DNA of 49,648 nucleotides from Rhodobacteraceae bacterium UBA6141 (GCA_002423245.1 DIVD01000052.1:1-49648), one strand, 5' to 3'; positions 31,936 to 40,671 are shown, numbered from the stretch's first letter. The notes: generated from the sequence alone by a model not told the origin. Numbers and translations: made by a program.

Positions 31936-33495
31936 TCAGCCCTCCAGCGCGCGGAACAGCGCGGGGAGCCGTTCGGGCAGATCCTCGGCGATCAGGCCGG
32001 GGCCGAAGCTGCGCGCCGCCTCGACATGCAGCCAGGCGGCGGCGGCGGCGGCAGGGAACGGGTCCAGCCCGCGCGCCAGCAGCCCGGCGATGAACCCGGC
32101 CAGCACATCCCCCGCCCCGGCCGTGGCGAGCCAGGGCGCGGCGCGGTCATAGGCGGCGGCGTTCAGCGCGGCCTCGCCGCCGGGGGCGGCAATCACCGTG
32201 TCCGGCCCCTTCAGCAGGACGGTGCAGCCGGCGCGGGCGGCGGCGTCGCGGGCGGCATCGAGCCTGGAATAGGCCGGGCCGCGGCTGGCGGGCGCCGCGA
32301 GCCGCTCCGCGATGTCGGGGAAGAGCCGCGCGAACTCTCCGGCGTGGGGGGTGAGGATGCAGGCGCCGTGCAGCCGCGCGAAAGGCGATGCCTCGCCCGC
32401 CAGCGCGGTGAGCGCGTCGGCGTCGAGCACCGTCGCCCGCTGCGCGCCGAGCGCCACCGGCAGCAGCGCCGCCGCCCGCGCCACCCCCATCCCCGGCCCG
32501 AGGCAGAGCGCGTTGATGCGCGCGTCCTCCAGCAGCCCCGCAAGTGCAGCCGCCTCGCCCTGCCCCTTCAGCGGGCGCAGCATGATCGCGTCGAGCCGCG
32601 CCGCGTTCTCCACCAGCGCCGCGGGCGGGCAGGCAAGCGTGACCAGCCCCGCGCCGATCCGCAGCGCCCCGCGGGCGGCCAGACGCGCCGCGCCCCCGCG
32701 CCCGACCCCGCCCGAGAGCACAAGCGCGTGGCCGTGGCGGTATTTGTGGCCGCCGCGCTTGGCGAGCCCGGCGGGCGGGCCGATGAGCCTGCACGGTCCG
32801 GCCTCGCCGGTGCCGGCCGCAGGGCGCGGCAGGGCCGCAAGCCCGATGTCATGAACGGCGAGCTTGCCGCACCACTCCGGCCCCTCGGCCAGATAGTGCC
32901 CGCACTTGGCGCGGTGGAAGGTGACGGTCAGATCGGCGCGGACACAGGCCCCGCCCGCCCCCGCCCCCAGCACCCGCCCGGAATCGGCGCAGAGCCCCGA
33001 GGGCACATCGACGGCCACCACCACGGGCGAGCCGCCGGCCCCGGCCCGCGGATCGCGCCCCGCCGGCGGGGCGAGGCTCAGCGGGCGGGTCAGGCCGGTG
33101 CCGAACAGCGCATCGACGATCAGATCGGGCTTCGAGGGGCGCGGCACGTCGCGATCGTCGAAGCGCGTCAGCTCTCCCATTCCCCGCCACCGCGTGCAAT
33201 TGGCCCGCGCGTCGGGCGGCAGCGCCGCGGGATCGCCGTAAAGGAACAGCTCCACCTCCCAACCCCGCTGCCTCAGCAACCGCGCGAGCACGAACCCGTC
33301 GCCGCCGTTGTTTCCCGGCCCGCAGAACACCGCGCCGCGCCGCGGGGCCGCCGCCAGCGCGGGCCATTCGGCGAGCACCGCCTCGAGCACGCCGCGCCCG
33401 GCCCGCTCCATCAACTCCAGCCCGGTGACCGCGCCAGAGACGATCGCGGCGGACTCGATGGCGCGCATTTGGGCAGATGTGAGGATCTCGGTCAT
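31936..33495 (-). CDS. nnr: Bifunctional NAD(P)H-hydrate epimerase / ADP-dependent dehydratase
   Basis: A 519-residue metabolite-repair enzyme. The N-terminal YjeF domain (about 1-210) epimerises hydrated NAD(P)H and shows VFCGPGNNGGDGFVLAR, VDALFGTGLTRPL and VDVPSGL. The C-terminal YjeF/ribokinase-like domain (about 225-519) dehydrates it with ADP and shows KYRHGHALVLSGG, LGPGMG, ILTPHAGEFARLF and the active-site ATAGAGDVLAG. The ATG at 33495 is preferred; an upstream start at 33558 adds 21 atypical residues. It is divergent from glnB, leaving about 180 nt for promoters. Confidence 0.94.
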   Translation of the reverse strand: MTEILTSAQMRAIESAAIVSGAVTGLELMERAGRGVLEAVLAEWPALAAAPRRGAVFCGPGNNGGDGFVLARLLRQRGWEVELFLYGDPAALPPDARANCTRWRGMGELTRFDDRDVPRPSKPDLIVDALFGTGLTRPLSLAPPAGRDPRAGAGGSPVVVAVDVPSGLCADSGRVLGAGAGGACVRADLTVTFHRAKCGHYLAEGPEWCGKLAVHDIGLAALPRPAAGTGEAGPCRLIGPPAGLAKRGGHKYRHGHALVLSGGVGRGGAARLAARGALRIGAGLVTLACPPAALVENAARLDAIMLRPLKGQGEAAALAGLLEDARINALCLGPGMGVARAAALLPVALGAQRATVLDADALTALAGEASPFARLHGACILTPHAGEFARLFPDIAERLAAPASRGPAYSRLDAARDAAARAGCTVLLKGPDTVIAAPGGEAALNAAAYDRAAPWLATAGAGDVLAGFIAGLLARGLDPFPAAAAAAWLHVEAARSFGPGLIAEDLPERLPALFRALEG

Positions 33496-33629
33496 CGTTT
33501 TGCCCGCCATTTTCGCAAACCGCCCGCCAAAGAGACAGGCTGCACAGATATTCATCACGTCCCGCGGATTCCCGCCGGCGCGTCGCAGGTGCCCAGACTA
33601 GCCAATTGTGGGCGAGAGGTGAAAGTGGT

Positions 33630-33658
33630 CTGACACGTTTCCGAGAGATCTGTTAGCC
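33630..33658 (+). promoter_or_regulatory. Weak candidate glnB promoter
   Basis: CTGACA, 17 nt, TTAGCC just upstream of glnB. The -10 is poor. I did not find a convincing sigma-54 GG-N10-GC element or a clear NtrC site nearby. Confidence 0.3.
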
Positions 33659-33675
33659 AAGGGGAGTCCGCGCGG

Positions 33676-34014
33676 ATGAAGAAGATCGAGGCGATCATCA
33701 AGCCCTTCAAGCTCGACGAGGTGAAGGAAGCCCTGCAGGACGCGGGCGTCCAGGGGCTCTCGGTGATCGAGGTGAAGGGCTTCGGTCGCCAGAAGGGCCA
33801 TACCGAGCTTTACCGCGGGGCGGAGTATGTGGTCGATTTCCTGCCCAAGGTGAAGATCGAGGTGGTGCTGCCCGACGACATGGTCGAGACCGCGATCGAG
33901 GCCATCGTGTCGGCCGCGCGCACCGACAAGATCGGCGACGGCAAGATCTTCGTCTCCTCCGTCGAACAGGCCATCCGCATCCGCACCGGCGAGACCGGCG
34001 ACGACGCGGTCTGA
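33676..34014 (+). CDS. glnB: Nitrogen regulatory protein PII
   Basis: A 112-residue PII signal protein of standard length. It begins MKKIEAIIKPFKLDEVKEAL, carries the T-loop GFGRQKGHTELYRGAEYVVDF with uridylylation site Tyr51 (inside YRGAEY) and the B-loop TDKIGDGKIFV. It senses 2-oxoglutarate and ATP/ADP and controls glutamine synthetase and NtrB in the known system. The start has an AAGGGGAG site. It lies 65 nt upstream of glnA, the classical glnBA arrangement of alphaproteobacteria. Confidence 0.98.
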   Translation: MKKIEAIIKPFKLDEVKEALQDAGVQGLSVIEVKGFGRQKGHTELYRGAEYVVDFLPKVKIEVVLPDDMVETAIEAIVSAARTDKIGDGKIFVSSVEQAIRIRTGETGDDAV

Positions 34015-34079
34015 CGACTTCACGGGCCGCGCCGGCAAGCGGCGGCCCCCATGCTCAATCGTAAAGGGAAGAAGGTCAC

Positions 34080-35486
34080 ATGAGCATCAACGACGCCCTC
34101 AAGCTGATGAAGGATGAAGAGGTCGAGTATGTCGACATCCGCTTCACCGATCCGCGCGGCAAGCTCCAGCACGTGACGCTGGTCGCGGATCTGGTCGACG
34201 AGGACTTCTTCGAGGAAGGCTTCATGTTCGACGGCTCTTCCATCGCGGGCTGGAAGTCCATCGACCAGTCCGACATGAAACTGATCCTCGATCCGGAGTC
34301 GGTCTATATCGACCCGTTCTATGCGGAAAAGACCATGTGCGTGCATTGCACCGTGGCCGAGCCCGACACCAACGAGCCCTACAGCCGCGACCCGCGCGGC
34401 ACCGCGATCAAGGCCGAGGCCTACCTGAAGTCCTCGGGCATCGGCGATGCGTTCTACTGCGGGCCGGAAGCCGAGTTCTTCATCTTCGACGACGTGCGCT
34501 ACAGCGTGAAGATGAACAAGGTGTCGTTCGAGGTCGATGCCGTCGATGGCGCCTGGAACACCGATACCCAGTACGAGATGGGCAACATGGGCCACCGCCC
34601 CGGCATCAAGGGCGGCTACTTTCCGGTGAATCCGGTCGACCCGGCGCAGGATCTGCGCGGCGAGATGCTGAGCACCATGAAGCGCATGGGCATGAAGGTG
34701 GACAAGCACCACCACGAGGTCGCCTCGAACCAGCACGAACTGGGGCTGATCTTCAGCACGCTGACCAAGCAGGCGGACGAGCTGCAGAAGTACAAGTATG
34801 TCATCCACAACGTCGCCCATGCCTATGGCAAGTCGGCGACCTTCATGCCCAAGCCCATGAAGGGCGACAACGGCACCGGGATGCATGTCAACATGTCGAT
34901 CTGGAAGGAGGGCAAGCCGCTTTTCGCGGGCGACAAGTATGCCGACCTCAGCCAGGAGGCGCTGTGGTTCATCGGCGGCATCCTGACCCATGCCAAGGCG
35001 CTGAACGCGATCACCAACCCCTCCACCAACAGCTACAAGCGCCTGATCCCCGGATTCGAGGCGCCGGTGCTGCGGGCCTATTCGGCGCGCAACCGGTCGG
35101 GCTGCGTGCGGATCCCGTGGACGGAATCGCCCAAGGCCAAGCGCGTCGAGGCCCGTTTCCCCGATCCCTCGGCCAACCCCTATCTGTGCTTTGCCGCGCT
35201 GCTGATGGCCGGCCTCGACGGGATCCGCAACAAGATCGACCCGGGCCCGGCCTCGGACAAGGATCTCTACGACCTGCCGCCCGAAGAGCTGGCGGAGATC
35301 CCCACCGTCTGCGGCTCGCTGCGCGAGGCGCTGGACGAGATGGAGAAGGATCACGAGTTCCTGCTGGCCGGCGACGTGTTCACCAGGGACCAGCTCGAGG
35401 GCTACATGGCGCTGAAGTGGGAAGAGGTCTACGCCTACGAGCACACTCCGCACCCGGTCGAATACCAGATGTACTATTCGTGCTGA
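34080..35486 (+). CDS. glnA: Glutamine synthetase type I
   Basis: A 468-residue dodecameric enzyme condensing glutamate and ammonia. The N-terminal signature FDGSSIAGWKSI (about 50-61), the catalytic region EAEFFIFDDVRY, the ATP-binding region KPMKGDNGTGMHVNMS and NPSTNSYKRLIPGFEAPV are present. Tyr397 in DLYDLPPEE is the adenylylation site used for covalent control by GlnE. It is the second gene of glnBA and is followed by a strong hairpin terminator. Confidence 0.98.
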   Translation: MSINDALKLMKDEEVEYVDIRFTDPRGKLQHVTLVADLVDEDFFEEGFMFDGSSIAGWKSIDQSDMKLILDPESVYIDPFYAEKTMCVHCTVAEPDTNEPYSRDPRGTAIKAEAYLKSSGIGDAFYCGPEAEFFIFDDVRYSVKMNKVSFEVDAVDGAWNTDTQYEMGNMGHRPGIKGGYFPVNPVDPAQDLRGEMLSTMKRMGMKVDKHHHEVASNQHELGLIFSTLTKQADELQKYKYVIHNVAHAYGKSATFMPKPMKGDNGTGMHVNMSIWKEGKPLFAGDKYADLSQEALWFIGGILTHAKALNAITNPSTNSYKRLIPGFEAPVLRAYSARNRSGCVRIPWTESPKAKRVEARFPDPSANPYLCFAALLMAGLDGIRNKIDPGPASDKDLYDLPPEELAEIPTVCGSLREALDEMEKDHEFLLAGDVFTRDQLEGYMALKWEEVYAYEHTPHPVEYQMYYSC

Positions 35487-35505
35487 TGTGACGGAACGAT
35501 CCCGG

Positions 35506-35529
35506 AAAGGGCGCCTTCGGGCGCCCTTT
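35506..35529 (+). terminator. Rho-independent terminator after glnA
   Basis: A perfect 10-bp stem AAAGGGCGCC/GGCGCCCTTT closed by a TTCG tetraloop, 20 nt after the glnA stop, followed by TTTG within the stem end. Confidence 0.9.
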
Positions 35530-35590
35530 GCGTGCCGGGCGCCAGCGATCCGGGCGCGGTTGTCGGGCGGCGCGGTTTGGGGGGCCGTGG

Positions 35591-35642
35591 TCTGGCGGCG
35601 CGGTCAGGCGGCGCGGTCAGGCGGCGCGGTCAGGCGGCGTGG
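35591..35642. repeat. 13-bp tandem repeat over a stop codon (four units)
   Basis: Four units of 13 bp (starts 35591, 35604, 35617, 35630), nearly identical. The last contains the TGA stop of the DUF3445 gene on the minus strand. Because 13 is not a multiple of three, successive copies of TGA fall in all three frames. Confidence 0.9.
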
Positions 35643-36418
35643 CGGATCGGGAATTGCCGCAGCAGCGCCGCCTGTTCGGCGCCGAGCGCCTCGGGCCGCA
35701 CGACATAGGTGTGGATGGTGAAGGCCACGGCGCGGGTCTGCGGCAGGCGCAGCAGGCATTGGCGTTCGACGCGCAGGAAGGGCAGATCGCCGCTGATCGC
35801 ACGGCCCATCGCCTCGGTCCGCGGGTTGTGCAGCGGCGCGTCGGAGTGGTGGGCGGTGCCGCGCAGCAGGGGCCTGCCCGGCTGCACCCCGTCCAGCAGG
35901 CGCTGCACGCGCCTTGCCACATCCTCGGTATAGATCGCGACCGGCAGATGGATGCGGCCCATCGGCTGGCCGAACTTCTCGGCGAGGGTCCAGCCCGCCG
36001 GGAAGCACAGGATCGCGCCGGCCAGCACATGCTCGCCTCCCGGACCGGGCAGCATCAGGCACAGGTCCTCCTGCACCAGCCGGCCCAGCGTCAGCAGCGG
36101 CTGGCCTGGGTCGAGCGGCACCCTCACCCCGTCGGGGCGCAGCGCGCTCGCGCCGTCCAGCCGGAAGCCGAGGCCCGGCAGCAGCGGCAGCATCATCGCG
36201 TAAAGCTCGTCCGCCGCGGCGCGCGCCCCGGGGCTCAGCGCGTGGACGGCGCCGGGGCTTTGCGCGATCAGCGCATCGCGCAGCGCCATCTGCCCGGCAT
36301 GGGCATCGTCGATGTCGATCCAGTCGGCCATGTCGAGCGGCACGATCCCCGGCAGCCGCCTTGTGCGCGGATCGGCCCAGGGGGCGAAGGGAAGGCTGGA
36401 TTGCAGCACGGGGGTCAT
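35630..36418 (-). CDS. DUF3445 / heme-dependent oxidative N-demethylase family protein
   Basis: A 262-residue protein of the DUF3445 (HODM-like) family. Related enzymes bind haem and demethylate secondary amines such as dimethylamine. Recognisable are the N-terminal SSLPFAPWADPRTRRLPGI, the central LVQEDLCLML and AGAILCFPAGWTLAEKFGQPMGRIHLPV (about 130-160), and the later HNPRTEAMG and FLRVERQCLLRLP. The candidate haem ligand cannot be fixed from sequence alone. ATG 36418 is chosen; the longer open frame runs into purB upstream DNA. The stop lies in a tandem 13-bp repeat. Confidence 0.82.
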   Translation of the reverse strand: MTPVLQSSLPFAPWADPRTRRLPGIVPLDMADWIDIDDAHAGQMALRDALIAQSPGAVHALSPGARAAADELYAMMLPLLPGLGFRLDGASALRPDGVRVPLDPGQPLLTLGRLVQEDLCLMLPGPGGEHVLAGAILCFPAGWTLAEKFGQPMGRIHLPVAIYTEDVARRVQRLLDGVQPGRPLLRGTAHHSDAPLHNPRTEAMGRAISGDLPFLRVERQCLLRLPQTRAVAFTIHTYVVRPEALGAEQAALLRQFPIRHAA

Positions 36419-36505
36419 GCGCCCGAGCCTAGCGCCGCGCTGCGGCGGGCGAAAGCCGGGCAGCGACAGGACTGGCCTGTTTGCGGCGCGATCCTGCCCG
36501 GCCGG

Positions 36506-36560
36506 CGGGGGCCTTGCGCCCCCGCACCCCCGCAGGATATTTGCACCGGCAAGAATGAGG
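36506..36560 (+). repeat. Dispersed GC-rich intergenic repeat, copy 3
   Basis: Third copy of the element at 14407 and 23934: GGGGGC, CTTGCG loop region, CCCCCGCACCCCCG, then GGATATTTG and an A/G-rich tail. It lies in the divergent gap between the DUF3445 gene and purB. Boundaries approximate. Confidence 0.65.
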
Positions 36561-36630
36561 GGCGCGCGCTTGCGGCAGGCGGGGCTTTGGTTGTAACAGG
36601 CGCGCGACCCCTGCCGCGAAAGGCCCTGCG

Positions 36631-37938
36631 ATGATCCCGCGCTATTCCCGCCCCGAAATGGTCGCCATCTGGTCGCCCGAGACCAGGTTCCGCATCTGGT
36701 TCGAGATCGAGGCCCATGCCTGCGACGCGCAGGCGGCGCTTGGCGTGATCCCGAAGGCCAATGCCGAGGCGGTGTGGAAGGCCAGGGACGTGACCTTCGA
36801 TGTGGCGCGCATCGAGGAGATCGAGGCGGTGACAAGGCATGACGTGATCGCCTTCCTGACGCATCTGGCCGAGCATGTCGGGGCCGAGGATGCGCGCTTC
36901 GTGCATCAGGGGATGACCTCGTCGGACGTGCTCGACACCGCGCTGAACCTGCAACTGGTGCGGGCGACGGACCTGCTGCTGGCGGATATGGACCGGGTGC
37001 TGGCGGCGCTGAAGGCCCGCGCGATGGAGCACAAGTACACGCCGCGCATCGGGCGCAGCCATGGTGTCCATGCCGAGCCGACGACGATGGGCCTGACCTT
37101 CGCGCGCTTCTACGCCGAGATGGCGCGCGGCCGCAGACGGCTGGAGGCGGCGCGGGCCGAGGTGGCGACCGGCGCGATCTCGGGCGCGGTCGGCACCTTT
37201 GCCAATATCGATCCGGCGGTGGAGGAGCATGTGTGCAAGATGCTGGGGCTGACCCCCGAGCCGATCAGCACCCAGGTCATCCCGCGCGACCGCCATGCGA
37301 TGTTCTTCGCGACGCTGGGGGTGATCGCATCCGGCATCGAGAACATCGCCATCGAGATCCGCCACATGCAGCGCACCGAGGTGCTGGAGGCGGAGGAGTT
37401 CTTCAGCCCCGGCCAGAAGGGATCGAGCGCGATGCCGCACAAGCGCAACCCGGTGCTGTCCGAGAACCTGACCGGCCTTGCCCGGCTGGTGCGGATGGCG
37501 GTGATCCCGGCGATGGAGAACGTGGCGCTGTGGCATGAGCGCGACATCAGCCATTCGAGCGTGGAACGGGCAATCGCGCCGGACACCACCATCACGCTCG
37601 ATTTCGCGCTGAACCGGCTGGCGGGCGTGATCGAGAAGCTGGTGATCCATCCCGAAGCGATGCTGGCGAACATGAACAGGTTCAAGGGCCTGGTGATGAG
37701 CCAGCGGGTGCTGCTGGCGCTGACGCAGGCGGGGGTCAGCCGCGAGGACAGCTATCGACTGGTGCAGAGGAACGCGATGAAGGTCTGGGAGACGGGCGCC
37801 GATTTCAAGACCGAACTGCTGGCGGACCCCGAGGTCACCGCGGCGCTGAGCCCGGCCGAGATCGAGGAGAAGTTCGATCTGGGCTATCACACCCGGCATG
37901 TCAACACGATCTTCGCGCGGGTGTTCGGCGCCGCGTAA
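36631..37938 (+). CDS. purB: Adenylosuccinate lyase
   Basis: A 435-residue purine enzyme that cleaves SAICAR and adenylosuccinate. The fumarase/aspartase superfamily signature GSSAMPHKRNP begins near residue 264. Further conserved parts are HQGMTSSDVLDTALNLQL (about 91-108), RSHGVHAEPTTMGL with the acid/base His, and RDISHSSVERAIAPD. The start has a purine-rich site at GCGAAAGG. Length is normal for the short bacterial PurB class. A tiny secreted-protein gene follows on the same strand. Confidence 0.97.
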   Translation: MIPRYSRPEMVAIWSPETRFRIWFEIEAHACDAQAALGVIPKANAEAVWKARDVTFDVARIEEIEAVTRHDVIAFLTHLAEHVGAEDARFVHQGMTSSDVLDTALNLQLVRATDLLLADMDRVLAALKARAMEHKYTPRIGRSHGVHAEPTTMGLTFARFYAEMARGRRRLEAARAEVATGAISGAVGTFANIDPAVEEHVCKMLGLTPEPISTQVIPRDRHAMFFATLGVIASGIENIAIEIRHMQRTEVLEAEEFFSPGQKGSSAMPHKRNPVLSENLTGLARLVRMAVIPAMENVALWHERDISHSSVERAIAPDTTITLDFALNRLAGVIEKLVIHPEAMLANMNRFKGLVMSQRVLLALTQAGVSREDSYRLVQRNAMKVWETGADFKTELLADPEVTAALSPAEIEEKFDLGYHTRHVNTIFARVFGAA

Positions 37939-38025
37939 GGCGCGGCCTGTCACGCGGCTGTGATTTTGCGGGACTCGCGCGGCGTGGTCCCATCGGGGGG
38001 TGCATCCTGTTCAGGAGGTCTGCCG

Positions 38026-38187
38026 ATGACGATCCGTGCCGTGACCACCGCCCTTGCCGCGCTGTGCCTGGCCTTGCTGCCGATGGCGGCCGCCGCCCAA
38101 GGCTGCAGCGATGACACGCGCATGAACTGCGCGCCGGGCACCACCTGGGACGAGGCGACCGGAACCTGCGTTGCCACCACCAGTTGA
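38026..38187 (+). CDS. Small secreted cysteine-containing protein
   Basis: A 53-residue protein with a clear signal peptide (positively charged start, hydrophobic 5-20, cleavage near AAAAQG). The mature part is only about 28 residues with three cysteines (QGCSDDTRMNCAPGTTWD, then TGTC). The C-x-PGTTWD-x5-C layout resembles a chitin-binding peritrophin-like half motif. The ATG has a TCAGGAGG site, so it is very likely translated. Function unknown; similar tiny proteins next to purB are sometimes mislabelled as adenylosuccinate lyase. Confidence 0.75.
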   Translation: MTIRAVTTALAALCLALLPMAAAAQGCSDDTRMNCAPGTTWDEATGTCVATTS

Positions 38188-38197
38188 CGGCGTGGCG

Positions 38198-38212
38198 GTA
38201 ACGCGGCCTTAA
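38198..38212 (+). promoter_or_regulatory. Near-consensus CtrA site upstream of fliG
   Basis: GTAA-N7-TTAA, one mismatch from the TTAA-N7-TTAA CtrA motif, 53 nt upstream of the fliG ATG. Flagellar genes are CtrA-dependent in Rhodobacterales, so it is plausible; binding is inference. Confidence 0.35.
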
Positions 38213-38265
38213 GGGCCTCGCGTCCACACTGCACCCTCACGCGGCGGCTGATGAGGGAGTTTCGG

Positions 38266-39390
38266 ATGGCGGGCTTCACCCCCCTCGCGCTTTCGGGCGG
38301 CGGGGCCGGATCTGGCGGGCCAGGGTTTGCCGAAGGGTTCGGCGTGCCTGCGCGGGCGCGCGGCTCTGCGCCCGGCTCTGGCAGCACCGCCCATCTGACG
38401 GGCCATCTGACGGGGCCGCAGAAGGCCGCGATCATCGTGCGCCTGCTGCTGGCGGAGGGCGCGGAACTGCCGCTGTCGCGCCTGCCGGACCGGCTGCAGG
38501 CGGAGATCGCCCAGCAGATCGGCCAGATGCGCAGCGTGGACCGGGCCACGCTGGACGCCGTCATGCAGGAGTTCTTGGATGGCATCGACAGGATCGGGCT
38601 GTCCTTTCCCGGCGGGCTCGACGCGGCGCTGACGCTGCTGGACGGGCATCTGTCGCCTGCCGCCTCCAGCCGGGTCAGGCGGCTTGCGGGCGCGGCGGGC
38701 GACCCCTGGCAGCGCATCGCGGGGCTGGAGCCGGACCGGCTGCTTCCGGTGCTCGAGGAGGAATCGACCGAGGTCGGCGCGGTGCTGCTGTCCAAGCTGG
38801 CGGTGTCGAAGGCCGCGGACCTTCTGGGCCGCCTGCCCGGCGACAAGGCGCGGCGCATCGCCTATGCCGTCTCGCTCACCGGGAACGTCGCGCCCGAGAC
38901 GGTGCGCCGCATCGGCCTGTCGCTGGCCGCGCAACTGGATGCGCAGCCGGCGAAGGCCTTCGACACCGGGCCGGTGGAGCGGGTGGGGGCGATCCTGAAC
39001 CATTCGGCCGCGGCGACGCGCGATGCGGTGCTGCAGGGGCTGGAGGCGGAGGATGCCGGCTTTGCCGAGGAGGTCCGCCGCGCCATCTTTACCTTCACCA
39101 ACATTCCCAGGCGGATCGACGCGCGCGACATTCCGAAGATCATCCGCAATGTCGATCAGGCGGCGCTGGTGACGGCGCTGGCGGGCGCGCGCGGCGCCGA
39201 CGAGCCGGCGGCGGACTTCGTGCTGGCGAACATGTCGCAGCGGATGGCGGCGAGCCTGCGCGACGAGATGGCGAACCTCGGCAAGGTCAAGGACAAGGAC
39301 GCGGAGGAGGCGATGGCCGAGGTGGTGGCCGCGATCCGCGAGATGGAGGCGGCGGGCGAGATCTTCCTTGTCGCGGGCGACGATGAATAG
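38266..39390 (+). CDS. fliG: FliG-like flagellar motor switch protein (orphan)
   Basis: A 374-residue FliG family protein. After a Gly-rich N-terminal stretch (1-40), FliG-N begins with LTGPQKAAIIVRLLLAEG (about 48-65). The middle domain follows, and FliG-C carries the well-conserved EEVRRAIFTFTNIPRRIDARDIPKIIRNVD (about 270-299), whose charged residues interact with the stator. The ATG at 38266 follows AGGGAG; an ATG five codons upstream is alternative. No other flagellar gene is nearby, so it is an orphan copy. The stop codon lies in a 26-bp tandem repeat. It could be the only FliG or a divergent paralogue. Confidence 0.82.
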   Translation: MAGFTPLALSGGGAGSGGPGFAEGFGVPARARGSAPGSGSTAHLTGHLTGPQKAAIIVRLLLAEGAELPLSRLPDRLQAEIAQQIGQMRSVDRATLDAVMQEFLDGIDRIGLSFPGGLDAALTLLDGHLSPAASSRVRRLAGAAGDPWQRIAGLEPDRLLPVLEEESTEVGAVLLSKLAVSKAADLLGRLPGDKARRIAYAVSLTGNVAPETVRRIGLSLAAQLDAQPAKAFDTGPVERVGAILNHSAAATRDAVLQGLEAEDAGFAEEVRRAIFTFTNIPRRIDARDIPKIIRNVDQAALVTALAGARGADEPAADFVLANMSQRMAASLRDEMANLGKVKDKDAEEAMAEVVAAIREMEAAGEIFLVAGDDE

Positions 39391-39460
39391 CCGTTGTCGC
39401 AGGCGACGATGAAAAGTCCCTGTCGCGGGCGACGCGGATCATGGTCGCGGGCGACGAGGA
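39369..39460. repeat. 26-bp tandem repeat across the fliG stop
   Basis: Units beginning TGTCGC(G/A)GGCGACG start at 39369, 39395 and 39421 (26-bp period), with a fourth degenerate unit near 39443. The first unit holds the end of the fliG coding region and its TAG. The copies then run into the intergenic space before the aldolase gene. Confidence 0.8.
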
Positions 39461-39676
39461 GCAGGCGGTTCAAGCGCCGGGGCCGGAACCTCGCCGGAGG
39501 CCGCAGATGCGGCGGGCCCCCGCCTGAAACCGGCATCCGCCCCCGACGGGCGGAAAGCGGGCGGAAAACGGGCGGAAAATGCCGCCATTCGCCCCGCGTT
39601 AGCGCCACCACGATTGCGCGATGCCGCGCCCGCCCATAGACCTGCGGGCAAGGCCAATCCAGTCGAGGAGACGACC

Positions 39677-40606
39677 ATGCGCGCGACGAGAACCGTTCAG
39701 AAGATCCTGTCGAATTACGAGGGCGACAATGCCGGCGTGAAGGGCAACCTGTGCCGGATGCTGATGGAAGGCAAGCTCGGCGGCACCGGCAAGATGATCA
39801 TCCTGCCGGTCGATCAGGGGTTCGAACACGGTCCCGCCCGCAGCTTCGCGCCGAACCCGGCGGGCTATGACCCCCATTACCACTACCAGCTGGCCATAGA
39901 TGCCGGGCTGAACGCCTATGCCGCGCCGCTGGGAATGCTCGAGGCGGGGGCCGACACCTTCGCCGGGCAGATCCCGACGATCCTGAAATGCAACAGCGCC
40001 AACAGCCTGATGTCCGAGAGCTGCGGCAAGAACCAGGCCGTGACCGCCAGCGTCGACGATGCGCTGCGGCTTGGCTGCGCGGCGATCGGCTTTACCATCT
40101 ATCCGGGCTCGGACGCGCAACTTGAGATGTATGAAGAAATCGTCGAAATGCGCAAGGAAGCGGCGTCGAGGGGCATCGCCACGGTGATCTGGTCCTATCC
40201 GCGCGGCGAGGCGATCACCAAGGAGGGCGAGACCGCCATCGACGTGGCCGCCTATGCCGCGCAGATCGCGGCGCTGATCGGCGCGCATGTCATCAAGATC
40301 AAGCTCTCGACCGACCATCTGATGCTGGCCGAGGCCAAGAAGGTCTACGAGGCACAGACGATCGACATCGCGACCCAGGCGGCGCGGGTGCGTCACTGCA
40401 TGGAGGCCAGCTTCAACGGCCGCCGCATCGTGGTGTTCTCGGGCGGGGCCAAGAAGGGCGAGGACTCGGTCTATGACGATGCCCGCGCGATCCGCGACGG
40501 CGGCGGCAACGGCTCGATCATCGGGCGCAACAGCTTCCAGCGCTCGCGCGAGGATGCGCTGGCGATGCTGGCCAAGCTGGTCGAGATCTACAAGGGCCGC
40601 GCCTGA
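39677..40606 (+). CDS. Class I fructose-bisphosphate aldolase (DhnA/archaeal type)
   Basis: A 309-residue Schiff-base aldolase of the DeoC/LacD-like FbaB group rather than the class II Zn enzyme. Key parts are ILPVDQGFEHGPARSF (about 42-57), GFTIYPGSD (about 138-146), the Schiff-base lysine in HVIKIKLS (Lys207 or Lys209) and the phosphate-binding IVVFSGGAKKG (about 254-264) and GGGNGSIIGRNSFQR. The ATG at 39677 follows GAGGAG. It is the glycolytic/Calvin-type aldolase of this region and is followed by a strong terminator. Confidence 0.92.
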   Translation: MRATRTVQKILSNYEGDNAGVKGNLCRMLMEGKLGGTGKMIILPVDQGFEHGPARSFAPNPAGYDPHYHYQLAIDAGLNAYAAPLGMLEAGADTFAGQIPTILKCNSANSLMSESCGKNQAVTASVDDALRLGCAAIGFTIYPGSDAQLEMYEEIVEMRKEAASRGIATVIWSYPRGEAITKEGETAIDVAAYAAQIAALIGAHVIKIKLSTDHLMLAEAKKVYEAQTIDIATQAARVRHCMEASFNGRRIVVFSGGAKKGEDSVYDDARAIRDGGGNGSIIGRNSFQRSREDALAMLAKLVEIYKGRA

Positions 40607-40636
40607 CCGCCGCCCCCGTCGGCAACCTGGCGATCG

Positions 40637-40671
40637 CCCCGCGCAAGCCTTCCCTGCGCGGGGTTTTCTTT
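40637..40671 (+). terminator. Rho-independent terminator after the aldolase gene
   Basis: A perfect 9-bp stem CCCCGCGCA/TGCGCGGGG with a 9-nt loop, followed by TTTTCTTT, 30 nt after the stop. Confidence 0.92.

Noticed and set aside
33601..33675. Sigma-54 promoter for glnB
   Set aside because: No GG-N10-GC pair with acceptable flanks was found.
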